From: Pelagicoccus sp. SDUM812002
GTDB taxonomy: Bacteria > Verrucomicrobiota > Verrucomicrobiia > Opitutales > Opitutaceae
DNA: 64,000 nucleotides
Direction of reading: 5' to 3'
Assembly: GCF_031127835.1 (NCBI RefSeq)
Contig: NZ_JARXHX010000017.1
Coordinates: forward strand, 1-64,000
In this document: positions 8,461 through 17,695 of the stretch, piece by piece
Layout: each line of letters begins with the position of its first letter
Position numbering within the stretch: position 1 is the stretch's first letter
Notes under the pieces: generated by a model
Databases searched by the model: none
What the model was told of the DNA's origin: nothing
What the model saw: the letters and a program-made list of their open reading frames with translations, nothing else
Program-made: the position numbers and the translations under genes

Positions 8461-8489
8461 TGTGTTATACAATTTTGAGCGACTATAAT
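8461..8489 (+). promoter_or_regulatory. Candidate promoter of the restriction operon
   Basis: A perfect -10 TATAAT lies at 8484-8489. A weak -35 (TGTGTT) lies 17 bases upstream at 8461-8466. This is about 120 bases before the hsdR start and is the only good -10 in the gap. The -35 assignment is weak. Confidence 0.35.
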
Positions 8490-8610
8490 TTCCCTTACCA
8501 AAGAAATCACTCCTACGTAAAAACCTTTATCTCGCCAATAATCACCAAATTTACCAACGTCCGGCAGAATCCCCTCTACCGAACTGATACCTGTCTCTCC
8601 CAACCCTCCC

Positions 8611-11406
8611 TTGGCCTCCGAAAAAGACACCCGCCAGCAAATCATAGACAAACGGCTCGCACTCGCCGGTTGGGATGTCACGGATCGCACTCAAGTCATC
8701 GAAGAGTTCACAGTGCGAAAGTCCGAACCTCTCCTCGCGGCCGAATCAAAAGCCAGTTACAACAATACGTTCTCAGACTACCTGCTGCTAGGACGTGACG
8801 GGAAACCTCTCGCAGTGGTAGAAGCGAAGCGAACTTCCAAGGACGCAAAGACCGGCCGCGAACAAGCCAAGCAATATTGCTACGGCATCCATGAGAACTC
8901 CAACTCTGAGCTCCCTTTCTGCCTCTATACAAACGGGCATGACATCTATTTTTGGAATCTCGAGAACGCTCCCCCGCAAAAGGTCCACGGGTTCCCCACC
9001 CGTGCCGACTTCGAGCGTCTCCTCCACCTCCGTAAATACAAGAAGCCGCTCACCGACGAGCTCATCAACACCGACATCGCCGGACGCGACTACCAGCTTC
9101 AAGCCATCCGCTCCATAACCGAAGGCATCGAAGCTAAACGCAACCGGTTCCTCCTCGTCATGGCGACCGGTACAGGCAAGACGCGTACCTGCATAGCCCT
9201 CGTCGACGCCCTAATGCGTGCGGGTTGGATACAGCGTGTCCTCTTCCTAGTCGATCGCGTCGCGCTCCGTACCCAAGCATTGGATGCGTTCAAAGAACAT
9301 CTACCCGACGAACCCCGCTGGCCACACCTCGGCGAGAAGTCCATTGCCACCGATAGACGCGTCTACGTAGCGACATACCCCACGATGCTCAACATCGTTC
9401 AAGATGAGGCGTCCCGACTCTCTCCGCACTTTTTCGATCTCATAGTCACCGACGAAAGTCACCGCTCGATCTACAACACCTATCGAGAAATCCTAGAGTA
9501 TTTCAACGCGATCATTCTAGGCCTTACGGCGACTCCCACCGACGTTATCGATCACAACACATTCGAAATCTTCGATTGCGAAGATGGCGTCCCACATTTC
9601 GCCTTCTCCTACGACGAGGCCATCGGACACACCCCGCCTTACCTCAGCGACTTCACCGTCACGAAACTCACCACCCGATTCCAAAAACAAGGCATTAGCC
9701 AACGCACCATCTCCCTCGACGACCAGATGCGCCTGATCCACGAAGGCAAAGCGGTAGAGGAAATCAATTTTGAAGGCACCGAACTTGAGAAGACCATTAC
9801 CAATCGCGGCACAAACGCGCTGATCGTTCGCGAGTTCATGGAAGACTCTATCAAGGATCCAAATGGCGTTCTACCAGGCAAAACCATATTTTTCGCCACC
9901 TCCAAGAAGCACGCCTATCGACTAGAAGAAATCTTCAACACACTCTACCCTGAGCACAACGGCGACCTCGCCCGCGTGCTCGTTTCAGAAGACTCGCGAG
10001 TCCACGGAAAAGGCGGCCTACTCGATCAGTTCACCCACCAAGATATGCCGCGTATCGCGATCAGTGTCGATATGTTGGATACAGGAATCGACGTTCGCGA
10101 AATCGTAAACCTCGTTTTCGCTAAGCCCGTATTCTCCTATACAAAGTTCTGGCAAATGATCGGCCGAGGCACCCGGCTCTTAGAGTCAAAAAAGCTCAAA
10201 CCGTGGTGCCCGGAAAAGGACGTCTTCCAGATCCTCGATTGTTGGGACAACTTCGAGTACTTCAGAGTCAACCCCAGAGGTCGCGAGAAACCGCCCCAAC
10301 TCCCTCTGCCCGTACGCTTCGTCGGCATTCGCATCGACAAGATTGAAGCCGCCGTCGGAAGAACCGAAAACGCCATTGCCGCCAAAGAGATTGGAAAACT
10401 CCGCGACCAAATCAACGAGCTCCCCAACGCCTCCGTGGTCATAAGAGACGCCTCCAGAGATCTCAACCAAGTACAAACCGACGCATTTTGGAAATCGCTC
10501 ACGATTGAAAAGATCGAGTACCTTCGCTCCGTCATTAAGCCTCTCTTCCGCACCCTTTCCCAAGTTGACTTCAAGGCCATGCGATTCGAGAAAGACATTC
10601 TCGAAACCTCCCTCGCCCGCCTCAAAGGAGAGACTGACAAATACGAAACGCTCAAGGACAACATCGTCGAGCAGCTCGAAGAGCTACCGCTTTCAGTCAA
10701 CACCGTAGCCGCAGAGGAACCGCTCATTCAGTCAGCCAAGACCAACCACTACTGGTCCACTGCTACTGAGGATGCGTTCGACACGCTCTCGACGCGACTC
10801 GCTCCGCTCATGCGTTACCGAGACACCTCCGCATTCAAACCCGGTATCGCTAAGTTCGACTTTTCGGACTCTATCTACGAAAAAGAAACCGTCGAGTTTG
10901 GCCCCGAACACGAAGCCCTCAGTATATCCCGTTATCGTGCTCTAGTAGAGGAGCGAATCGGTTCGCTCCTAGACTCCAACACAGTCCTCCAAAAGCTCCG
11001 TTCCGGGCTGGACATCTCCGAACAAGAAGCAGACCAGCTCGCCGATACCCTCTACCACGAGCGACCACACATCACTCTCGATCTTCTCCGCCGCGCCTAC
11101 CAGCACCACCGAGCGCCCTTCCTTCGCTTCATCAAACACATCCTTGGCATCGAAAAACTAGAGAGCTTCCCCGACACTGTATCCAAATCCATCGACCTCT
11201 TTATCTCCCAGCATAGCACGCTCACCACCCGTCAGCTCCAGTTTCTCAACATCCTCCGCGACTACCTCATCGAACGTGGCACCCTCGAAAAGCGAGACCT
11301 CATCCAAGCGCCTTTCACCTCCATCCACCCCAGCGGTATCAGAGGCGTCTTCTCCGCTCAGGAGATTGACGAAATCCTAGAGCTCGCCAATACCCTCGTC
11401 GCTTGA
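8611..11406 (+). CDS. hsdR: Type I restriction enzyme, R (translocase/endonuclease) subunit
   Basis: Motor and cutting subunit of a type I restriction-modification complex. The N-terminal PD-(D/E)xK nuclease is visible as Asp56 and Glu71-Ala-Lys73 (VVEAK). The SF2 helicase follows: Walker A ATGTGKT near 185-191, DESH box near 279, motif VI QMIGRGTRLL near 518. An EcoEI-type C-terminal domain completes 931 residues, normal length. The start is a TTG; no better ATG lies nearby and the N-terminus (DTRQQIIDKRLALAGWDV) matches where the family starts. Its TGA overlaps the ATG of the next gene (TGATG, 11404-11408), so translation is coupled. Normally hsdR is paired with hsdM and hsdS, which follow after one inserted gene. 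Confidence 0.95.
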   Translation: MASEKDTRQQIIDKRLALAGWDVTDRTQVIEEFTVRKSEPLLAAESKASYNNTFSDYLLLGRDGKPLAVVEAKRTSKDAKTGREQAKQYCYGIHENSNSELPFCLYTNGHDIYFWNLENAPPQKVHGFPTRADFERLLHLRKYKKPLTDELINTDIAGRDYQLQAIRSITEGIEAKRNRFLLVMATGTGKTRTCIALVDALMRAGWIQRVLFLVDRVALRTQALDAFKEHLPDEPRWPHLGEKSIATDRRVYVATYPTMLNIVQDEASRLSPHFFDLIVTDESHRSIYNTYREILEYFNAIILGLTATPTDVIDHNTFEIFDCEDGVPHFAFSYDEAIGHTPPYLSDFTVTKLTTRFQKQGISQRTISLDDQMRLIHEGKAVEEINFEGTELEKTITNRGTNALIVREFMEDSIKDPNGVLPGKTIFFATSKKHAYRLEEIFNTLYPEHNGDLARVLVSEDSRVHGKGGLLDQFTHQDMPRIAISVDMLDTGIDVREIVNLVFAKPVFSYTKFWQMIGRGTRLLESKKLKPWCPEKDVFQILDCWDNFEYFRVNPRGREKPPQLPLPVRFVGIRIDKIEAAVGRTENAIAAKEIGKLRDQINELPNASVVIRDASRDLNQVQTDAFWKSLTIEKIEYLRSVIKPLFRTLSQVDFKAMRFEKDILETSLARLKGETDKYETLKDNIVEQLEELPLSVNTVAAEEPLIQSAKTNHYWSTATEDAFDTLSTRLAPLMRYRDTSAFKPGIAKFDFSDSIYEKETVEFGPEHEALSISRYRALVEERIGSLLDSNTVLQKLRSGLDISEQEADQLADTLYHERPHITLDLLRRAYQHHRAPFLRFIKHILGIEKLESFPDTVSKSIDLFISQHSTLTTRQLQFLNILRDYLIERGTLEKRDLIQAPFTSIHPSGIRGVFSAQEIDEILELANTLVA

Positions 11407-12794
11407 TGACCGACTCCGAACTACAGCTGATTCTTCAAGAAGGCGAAGGCTACACCATAGAGTTCAAGGAAAACGCCAACACCGACCTCTCCCGCGAAAT
11501 GGTCGCCTTCGCCAACGCCTCCGGAGGCCGCATCTTCATCGGAATCAACGACCAAGGCAAAATCACCGGCGTCAAATCCACCAATCCCCTCAAGTCCAAG
11601 ATCCAGGAAATGGCCACCGCGTGCGACCCCGCCATAACCATCGAGATCGAAACCTTCCAAAACCTCCTCGTCGTTCACGTCCCACCAGGGCAAAACAAAC
11701 CCTACCGTTGCACCAAAGGCTTCTACCTCCGCAACGGCGCCAACGCCCAGAAGCTCACAACTCGCGAGATCACCGAATTCGTCCAAGCCGAAGGCAAAAC
11801 CCGCTTCGACGAAATCCTCCGCGACGACATCGACGCAGCCGCCACCGCCTCCCCACAACTCATTGGTAATTATCTAGAAACCGCCGGTCTCGAAAACGCC
11901 CTGCCCAACCTAGATACCCTCGGAAACCTCGGCGCCGTCCAAACGCGCGGAAACCGCCGCCTGCTCAACAACGCCGGCCTTCTCTTCTTCGCCGAAAAAC
12001 GCCCCGCCGACCTCTTCCACGCCACCATTACCTGCGCCCTCTACAAAGGCACCGAAAAGCTCGACATCCTAGACCGCAAAGACTTCTCAGCGCCCCTCCT
12101 GCAAAACATCGAAGACGCCCTCCTCTTCCTCAAGCAGCACCTCAAAACCCGCTACGAGATCACCACCCTCCGCCGTAAGAACATCCTCGAAATCCCCGAA
12201 GTCGCCCTGCGCGAAGCCGTCGTCAACGCCGTCTGCCACCGCGACTACTACGAGAAAGGTGCCAACGTCATGATAGAGCTCTTCGACGACCGCCTCGATA
12301 TCACTAACCCCGGCGGCCTCCCCAAAGGCCTTCTCCCCGAAAAGTTCGGCAAGCTCAGCATCGCCCGCAACCCCACCATCGCCTCCCTCCTCCTACGCTG
12401 CGGCTACATCGAAAAGATGGGCACCGGCATCCACCGTATCCAAAAAAGCCTGAGCGACGCCAAACTCCCAAAGGCCAAGTTCGATTACTCCAGCGTTTTC
12501 ACCCTCACTTTCACCCGCGTCCTCTCCGACGCTGACCGAAAAAAGGCGGTGAAAAGTGAGGTGAAAAATTCTCCGACAAGTTCACCAAACGCGTCGGAGA
12601 AAACGTCGGAGAAAACGTCGGAGAAAATAGTCCACTTAATGGCTCAGAACCAACAAATCACCATCGCGGAGATGTCGGAAAAAATCGGCGTCACAACGCG
12701 CAGCATCGAGCGGAACATCAAAAAGCTACAGGCAGTCGGACGCATTAAACGCGTAGGCGGCGACCACGGCGGCCACTGGGAAGTGCTCGACTAA
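11406..12794 (+). CDS. AlbA_2 (Schlafen-like) / RecG-like ATP-binding protein with C-terminal HTH
   Basis: Three parts are visible. The AlbA_2 domain (about 8-125) has EGYTIEFKE and FANASGGRIFIGIND. A GHKL-type ATPase domain (HATPase_c_4, about 260-340) has REAVVNAVCHRDY and DITNPGGLP. A winged or helix-turn-helix end (about 420-460) has ITIAEMSEKIGVTTRSIERNI. The linker near residue 396 carries a KTSE repeat encoded by three 12-base direct repeats. Proteins of this build are often found beside type I restriction genes and are usually called RecG-like or putative transcriptional regulators; the role is unproven. It sits between hsdR and hsdM, coupled to hsdR by TGATG. It may control the operon or be an accessory defence protein. 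Confidence 0.88.
   Translation: MTDSELQLILQEGEGYTIEFKENANTDLSREMVAFANASGGRIFIGINDQGKITGVKSTNPLKSKIQEMATACDPAITIEIETFQNLLVVHVPPGQNKPYRCTKGFYLRNGANAQKLTTREITEFVQAEGKTRFDEILRDDIDAAATASPQLIGNYLETAGLENALPNLDTLGNLGAVQTRGNRRLLNNAGLLFFAEKRPADLFHATITCALYKGTEKLDILDRKDFSAPLLQNIEDALLFLKQHLKTRYEITTLRRKNILEIPEVALREAVVNAVCHRDYYEKGANVMIELFDDRLDITNPGGLPKGLLPEKFGKLSIARNPTIASLLLRCGYIEKMGTGIHRIQKSLSDAKLPKAKFDYSSVFTLTFTRVLSDADRKKAVKSEVKNSPTSSPNASEKTSEKTSEKIVHLMAQNQQITIAEMSEKIGVTTRSIERNIKKLQAVGRIKRVGGDHGGHWEVLD
12592..12627 (+). repeat. Three 12-base in-frame tandem repeats
   Basis: The unit CGTCGGAGAAAA occurs three times head to tail and encodes the repeated linker SEKTSEKTSEK between the ATPase and HTH domains. 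Multiples of 12 keep the frame, so copy number could vary between strains and change linker length. Confidence 0.85.
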
Positions 12795-12877
12795 TCCAAT
12801 TCCGAAGCCCCTCTATTTCACTTTTCAATTTTGCTACGCCATCTTCGCTACGCTCCAACACCCTTCACTCTTTCTAA

Positions 12878-14461
12878 ATGCTCCTAAACCAAACCATCCT
12901 CGCCCTCATTCAAAAGCTCTGGGACCGCTTCTGGTCCGGCGGCATCTCCAATCCCCTCGCCGCGATCGAGCAGATCACCTACCTGCTCTTCATCAAGCGG
13001 CTAGACGAGCTAGATCTCAAGCGCCAACAAGATGCCGATTTCACTGGCGAGCCCTACACATCCCGATTCGAGGGAAGCTTCTTCCTCCCACACGACACGA
13101 ATAAGATGAACCCCATCGCCAAGGAAACCCTGCGCTGGAGTCACATCAAGCAGATGACCAAAGCCGACGAAGCCTTGGCCCACGTCCAAACCAACGTCTT
13201 TCCCTTTCTCAAACAACTGAGCGACGAAGACACCCCCTTCGCCCGCCACATTGCCAACGCGGTCTTCCTTATCCAAAAGCCGGACCTGCTCATTACCGCC
13301 ATCAATATCATCGATGAGATCTACGCCGAGATCGAGCGCGACCAAGCCGAAGGCGGCCACACCTTCCAAGACATCCAAGGCGACGTCTACGAAATGCTGC
13401 TCAACGAAATCAGCAGCGCCGGAAAAAACGGCCAGTTCCGCACCCCTCGCCATATCATCAAACTCGTTACCGAGCTCGTAGGCCCCCAGCTCGGCCACCG
13501 AGTCTGCGACCCCGCTTGCGGCACCGCAGGCTTCCTACTCGACGCTTACCAATACATCGTCACCCAGCTCGCCCGCAAAAAAGCCAAGAAAGGCCAAACC
13601 TTCCAGCCCGATGACGACGGCTTCATCCGCACCAGCATCTCCGGAGCCCTCACCGAGAAAAACAAAAAGATCCTCGAACAAACCCTGCAAGGCTACGACT
13701 TCGACGGTACCATGGTCCGCCTCGGCCTCATGAACCTCATGATGCACGGCCTCGACAATCCACAAATCGACTACCAGGACACCCTCAGCAAACGCTTCGA
13801 AGAAGAAGGCCAGTACAACGCCATCATGGCCAACCCGCCCTTCACCGGCAGCATCGACAAAGGCGACATCAACGAAAGCCTCAAGCTCAACACCACCAAA
13901 ACCGAGCTCCTCTTCCTCGAACGTATTTTCACCCTGCTCACCGTCGGCGGCACCGCCGGCGTTATCCTCCCTCAAGGCGTCCTCTTCGGCTCCGGCAAAG
14001 CCTTCGTCGAAATCCGCAAAAAGCTTGTCGAGGAAGCCGAGCTCAAAGCCGTCATCTCCCTGCCCAGCGGCGTTTTCAAACCTTACGCCGGAGTCTCCAC
14101 CGCCATCCTCATTTTTACCCGTGGCGGCACCACCGAAAACACCTGGTTCTACCGCGTCGACAACGACGGCAAAACCCTCGACGACAAACGTGACAGAAAA
14201 GAGGGCAGTGACCTACCAGATGTTATCCAAAAATGGAATACACGCGATCCGCAGATTACTTCGGACTACAAAGCCAAACACTTCTTCGTATCGGTAGATG
14301 ATTTACGAGAAAAAGCCTACGATCTCTCATTCAACCGCTACAGCAAAGTAGAACACGAAGAGACCACGCACGAAAAACCAAAAGTTCTCCTCAATAAACT
14401 GAAGACCTTGGAGAACAAAATCCAACAGGGCATCGAAGAATTGGATGGGATTTTACAATGA
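12878..14461 (+). CDS. hsdM: Type I restriction system, M (methyltransferase) subunit
   Basis: N6-adenine DNA methyltransferase that protects host DNA and is required for restriction by the complex. The N-terminal HsdM helical domain (residues 1-150; LWDRFWSGGISNPLAAIEQITYLLFIKRLDE) precedes the N6_Mtase domain. AdoMet motif I is DPACGTAGFLL near residue 211 and catalytic motif IV is NPPF near 318. It has 527 residues, normal length. It starts 83 bases after the AlbA_2 gene and its TGA overlaps the hsdS ATG (ATGA, 14458-14461). Codon use is more GC-rich than the hsdS recognition parts that follow. Confidence 0.97.
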   Translation: MLLNQTILALIQKLWDRFWSGGISNPLAAIEQITYLLFIKRLDELDLKRQQDADFTGEPYTSRFEGSFFLPHDTNKMNPIAKETLRWSHIKQMTKADEALAHVQTNVFPFLKQLSDEDTPFARHIANAVFLIQKPDLLITAINIIDEIYAEIERDQAEGGHTFQDIQGDVYEMLLNEISSAGKNGQFRTPRHIIKLVTELVGPQLGHRVCDPACGTAGFLLDAYQYIVTQLARKKAKKGQTFQPDDDGFIRTSISGALTEKNKKILEQTLQGYDFDGTMVRLGLMNLMMHGLDNPQIDYQDTLSKRFEEEGQYNAIMANPPFTGSIDKGDINESLKLNTTKTELLFLERIFTLLTVGGTAGVILPQGVLFGSGKAFVEIRKKLVEEAELKAVISLPSGVFKPYAGVSTAILIFTRGGTTENTWFYRVDNDGKTLDDKRDRKEGSDLPDVIQKWNTRDPQITSDYKAKHFFVSVDDLREKAYDLSFNRYSKVEHEETTHEKPKVLLNKLKTLENKIQQGIEELDGILQ

Positions 14462-15975
14462 GCCCATGGTCTACTCAAAAACTAGGAGAAATTGCTACAT
14501 TACAACGTGGCAATGATCTTCCTAAGAGACAACGCGCACACGGGATCTACCCTGTAATTGGTTCAAACGGACCACTTGACTTTCACAATACGGCAATTGC
14601 TAAAGGTCCAGGAGTCACTGTAGGCAGAAGCGGAAGTGTCGGGAAGGTGCATTGGATCGATGTTGATTTTTGGCCACTAAACACATCACTTTGGGTAAAG
14701 GATTTCCACGGTAATGATCCGAAATTTGTGTATTGGCTTCTACATTCACTAAATCTCGGAAAATATTCTGAGGGAGCTGGCGTACCCACATTAAATCGGA
14801 ATCTTCTGCATCCCATCGCCATAAGAATCCCGCCCCTCGACGAACAAAAGCGAATCGCAGCGGTATTGGACAAGGCGGACGCCCTACGCCGCCAACGAAA
14901 AGAAGCCCTCGAACTCACCGAAAAATTTCTCCAATCCGTATTCCTAGACATGTTCGGCGATCCTGTTTCCAATCCGAAAAACTGGGATCAGGCACCACTT
15001 ACTAAAGTATGCAAACCAACCAGCGGTGGAACTCCCTCGAAAAAAGACGCAAGCTTCTGGGAAGGCAATCTGCCCTGGTACACTCCCAAGGATCTAAAAG
15101 CTCCTGAACTCTACGATTCAATTGACCACGTAAGCGAATCAGTCCCTGAAAGGACTCGTCTAAAAGTTCTTCCAGCAGAAACAGTATTGATTGTAGTGAG
15201 AGGAATGATACTCGCCCATTCCTTCCCCGTTAGCCTTATCATGAAAGCTGGCGTTGTGAATCAGGACATCAAGGCATTAGTTCCAATCATAGACCTTGAA
15301 CCGCAATTCCTCGCTGCTTGTTTAATCGCCCAAAAGTCCTTCGCTCTTAGCAAGGTGACCGAAGCCGGCCATGGCACAAAAAAGCTAGATTCAAATGGCC
15401 TAGCAGAACTACAAGTAATCCTTCCCCCAAAAGGGCTACAGGAAAAATTCGTTAAGATTACAAACCTATATAGAGGTTTCCTCAACGATCAAAAAGAATC
15501 GCTCCTCGAACTAGAGAATCTCTTCTCATCCCTCCAGCAAAGAGCATTTCTCGGCGAACTCGACCTAACTCGCGTTTCACTACTTGAAGAGCAAAGCGAC
15601 TCACCAGAACCAACAGAAAAAGAACCAGTTAGTGGGGACAGCCCTCCCCCCGATACATCGCTCTCTCGCACCCAAGCTGCCCTCGATATTCCAACCGAAA
15701 TCAAAACCTTCCTTGAGCCACTTGATGAAGAAGTGGCCAAAGGGGAACTCATCAATTGGTCTCCGGAGTTCTTCAAGTATCGAATCATTGGCGACAAAAT
15801 GAATCGCCCCTTCACCTTCGAAGAGCTCATGCTCATATCCAACACCATCTTCTACGATTCCCCACCCTACGAAGAAGCCAAAGCCATCGTCTTCGAAATG
15901 CTCGAAGCCAAGCAACTCAAGCAAACCTTCGACGAGCAACCAAACCGTAGAGCCATCGTTCTCGATCTCGCCTGA
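14458..15975 (+). CDS. hsdS: Type I restriction system, S (specificity) subunit with C-terminal extension
   Basis: Determines the bipartite DNA recognition site. Recognition domain 1 spans about residues 1-125, with the first conserved helix about 126-168 (PPLDEQKRIAAVLDKADALRRQR). Domain 2 spans about 175-325, with the second helix about 326-370 ending SLQQRAFLGEL. Normal HsdS proteins stop near here. This one continues for about 130 residues, first through an acidic Ser/Pro-rich linker (378-405) and then a folded-looking segment (about 410-505) that I do not recognise. Both recognition domains are A+T-richer than the helices, as expected where these domains are exchanged. Its stop overlaps the ATPase start by one base (TGATG). 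Confidence 0.95.
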   Translation: MSPWSTQKLGEIATLQRGNDLPKRQRAHGIYPVIGSNGPLDFHNTAIAKGPGVTVGRSGSVGKVHWIDVDFWPLNTSLWVKDFHGNDPKFVYWLLHSLNLGKYSEGAGVPTLNRNLLHPIAIRIPPLDEQKRIAAVLDKADALRRQRKEALELTEKFLQSVFLDMFGDPVSNPKNWDQAPLTKVCKPTSGGTPSKKDASFWEGNLPWYTPKDLKAPELYDSIDHVSESVPERTRLKVLPAETVLIVVRGMILAHSFPVSLIMKAGVVNQDIKALVPIIDLEPQFLAACLIAQKSFALSKVTEAGHGTKKLDSNGLAELQVILPPKGLQEKFVKITNLYRGFLNDQKESLLELENLFSSLQQRAFLGELDLTRVSLLEEQSDSPEPTEKEPVSGDSPPPDTSLSRTQAALDIPTEIKTFLEPLDEEVAKGELINWSPEFFKYRIIGDKMNRPFTFEELMLISNTIFYDSPPYEEAKAIVFEMLEAKQLKQTFDEQPNRRAIVLDLA

Positions 15976-17681
15976 TGAAGCTGATTCGCCTCAAGCTCAA
16001 CTCCCCCTTTCGCAGCCTAGCCCCCGGCTTCGAAATCAACTTCCTAAACGAGTGGAACGAGCAAGAGGCCTACCAGTTCAATCCCTACTGCCTCGTCGGC
16101 AAAAACGGCAGCGGCAAATCCAACGTCCTAGAAGCCCTCGCCGCCATCTTCTACCACATCGAGTGCATCTACCTGAGCTATCGCCCAGACAACCTTTCAG
16201 ATGAGGAAAACAATGAGGGGTTTGACGCGTCAAGAAGCACCCCTGATGCATTTGAGCTCGAGTACCATTTTCGCTTAGCAAGCGAAGACTGGAATGATAT
16301 CGTTCTAGACTACCTCCCGACACTCGATCTATCAGAACCGAATTTCGTTCATATATCTATCACCAAACAATCCGGAACTCCCCCCGTCATTCGAAGTGCG
16401 AACATTCCACTACTAAATGAAAAGGACGGCACGCTGAACAGAGCGAGAGTAAAGCGGCACTTACCAAAGTACATCCTTGGCTACACTTCGGGTCACAACG
16501 AAATCCTGAGCCTACCATTCCAAAAAATGCGTTTCATCCATTTCGATGAATACTACGAACGCTTATCGAAAGGACTCGACTATATTGGCGTACCAGAGGG
16601 ACGTTTGATCTATCTCGACGAGCAGTATAGCCAAGCCATCCTACTTTGCCATTTTCTTTTCCCAAACGAACATATCCTAAAAACGTTCGCAGATGAAATC
16701 GGTGTTGAGGCAATCAAGAGCTTCAGCATCGGTATTCGACACCCTTCCGAGCCAACCACCCAATCAAATCAGTTTCCAGCTCAACTCCCTATGACGTTTG
16801 AGGAGCCCAGAAGAGAACTCGTTCTAACCTCCAAACTCACCAAAGTCATAGATCGTTTCGGGAAGTGCTCCACCACTCAATTTGAAGACGAGCACACCAG
16901 CGAGCAATCCTTTGACTTTTGGAACAACGATGCCACCCGAGAAGCCTTCAAGCTTCACTTCGGCTCAGCTCTGGAACTATTCCAAGCATTCCAAATCCTC
17001 TTCACGCTAAATCTTCATACCGTGACAGAAGAGATTAAGAAGGAGCTCTACCTTTCTGAAAGTTTATACGCATCTGAAAAGATTCCGTCGTATCCTTCCG
17101 ATTCACAGGTGATGCGCTTCAAAAACTTCTTCATCAAGAAAAGATCAGTCGACGAACCCATACTACTCAAAGCCCTTTCAGACGGCGAACACCAATTCAT
17201 GCACACCATCGGTGTTTGCCTCCTCTACCGCAACGAACCAGCCCTTTTCCTCCTAGACGAACCCGAGACACACCTTAACCCCGGCTGGCGCGCTAGCTAC
17301 ATCTCCATCCTAAGACGAGCCCTTGAAGAAGATAGCGACGCCAAGAAAACCAGCCGCGAGATCCTCCTAACATCTCACTCCCCCTTCATCGTATCTGACT
17401 GCAGGCAAGAAAACGTACTCGTATTCAAAAAGTCGGTCACAAACAAAGTCATCTGCTCCCGCCCAGACTTCAACACCTTCGGTGCCTCAGCAAATACGAT
17501 TACAGCTAAGATTTTCGATCAAGGGGACACCATTGGAAACTATGCCCGCAGCAAAATCGAAGAATTCGACCGTAGACTTGCGATGGGGGAGAATGGCGAA
17601 GACCTCATGGATGAAGCAGACGAAATGTTGGGTGACTCTATCGAAAAGGTACTCTTAACCAATAGAGCAATAAAGAGCTAA
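15975..17681 (+). CDS. Restriction-associated AAA/ABC-type ATPase, PtuA-like
   Basis: A 568-residue ATPase of the RecF/SMC-like type used by several anti-phage systems. Walker A is GKNGSGKS at 42-49. The long middle is lineage-specific. An ABC signature-like LSDGEHQF lies at 401-408, Walker B LLDEPETHLNP at 426-436, and a switch His in TSHSPF near 468. Gene order (ATPase, then HNH nuclease) and domain plan match Septu (PtuA/PtuB) and other restriction-associated ATPases such as RloA-type genes. It begins inside the hsdS stop and is 14 bases before the HNH gene. It probably senses the phage or restriction state and gates the HNH partner; that is inference from the family. Confidence 0.88.
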   Translation: MKLIRLKLNSPFRSLAPGFEINFLNEWNEQEAYQFNPYCLVGKNGSGKSNVLEALAAIFYHIECIYLSYRPDNLSDEENNEGFDASRSTPDAFELEYHFRLASEDWNDIVLDYLPTLDLSEPNFVHISITKQSGTPPVIRSANIPLLNEKDGTLNRARVKRHLPKYILGYTSGHNEILSLPFQKMRFIHFDEYYERLSKGLDYIGVPEGRLIYLDEQYSQAILLCHFLFPNEHILKTFADEIGVEAIKSFSIGIRHPSEPTTQSNQFPAQLPMTFEEPRRELVLTSKLTKVIDRFGKCSTTQFEDEHTSEQSFDFWNNDATREAFKLHFGSALELFQAFQILFTLNLHTVTEEIKKELYLSESLYASEKIPSYPSDSQVMRFKNFFIKKRSVDEPILLKALSDGEHQFMHTIGVCLLYRNEPALFLLDEPETHLNPGWRASYISILRRALEEDSDAKKTSREILLTSHSPFIVSDCRQENVLVFKKSVTNKVICSRPDFNTFGASANTITAKIFDQGDTIGNYARSKIEEFDRRLAMGENGEDLMDEADEMLGDSIEKVLLTNRAIKS

Positions 17682-17695
17682 TATCGATTTCCAGA

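Larger units (their letters stand above)
8231..8610. other. Gap before the defence island: repeats and promoter, no gene seen
   Basis: This 380-base gap holds two degraded family 1 palindromes (8279-8330 and 8395-8420) and then an A+T-rich stretch with a perfect TATAAT. Open frames crossing it (for example from 8277 into hsdR) lack protein-like composition. The change in composition marks the left border of the defence island. Confidence 0.5.

Noticed and set aside
8277-8798. 173-residue frame running into hsdR
   Set aside because: It crosses degraded repeats and the promoter region and overlaps hsdR in another frame; no protein-like features.
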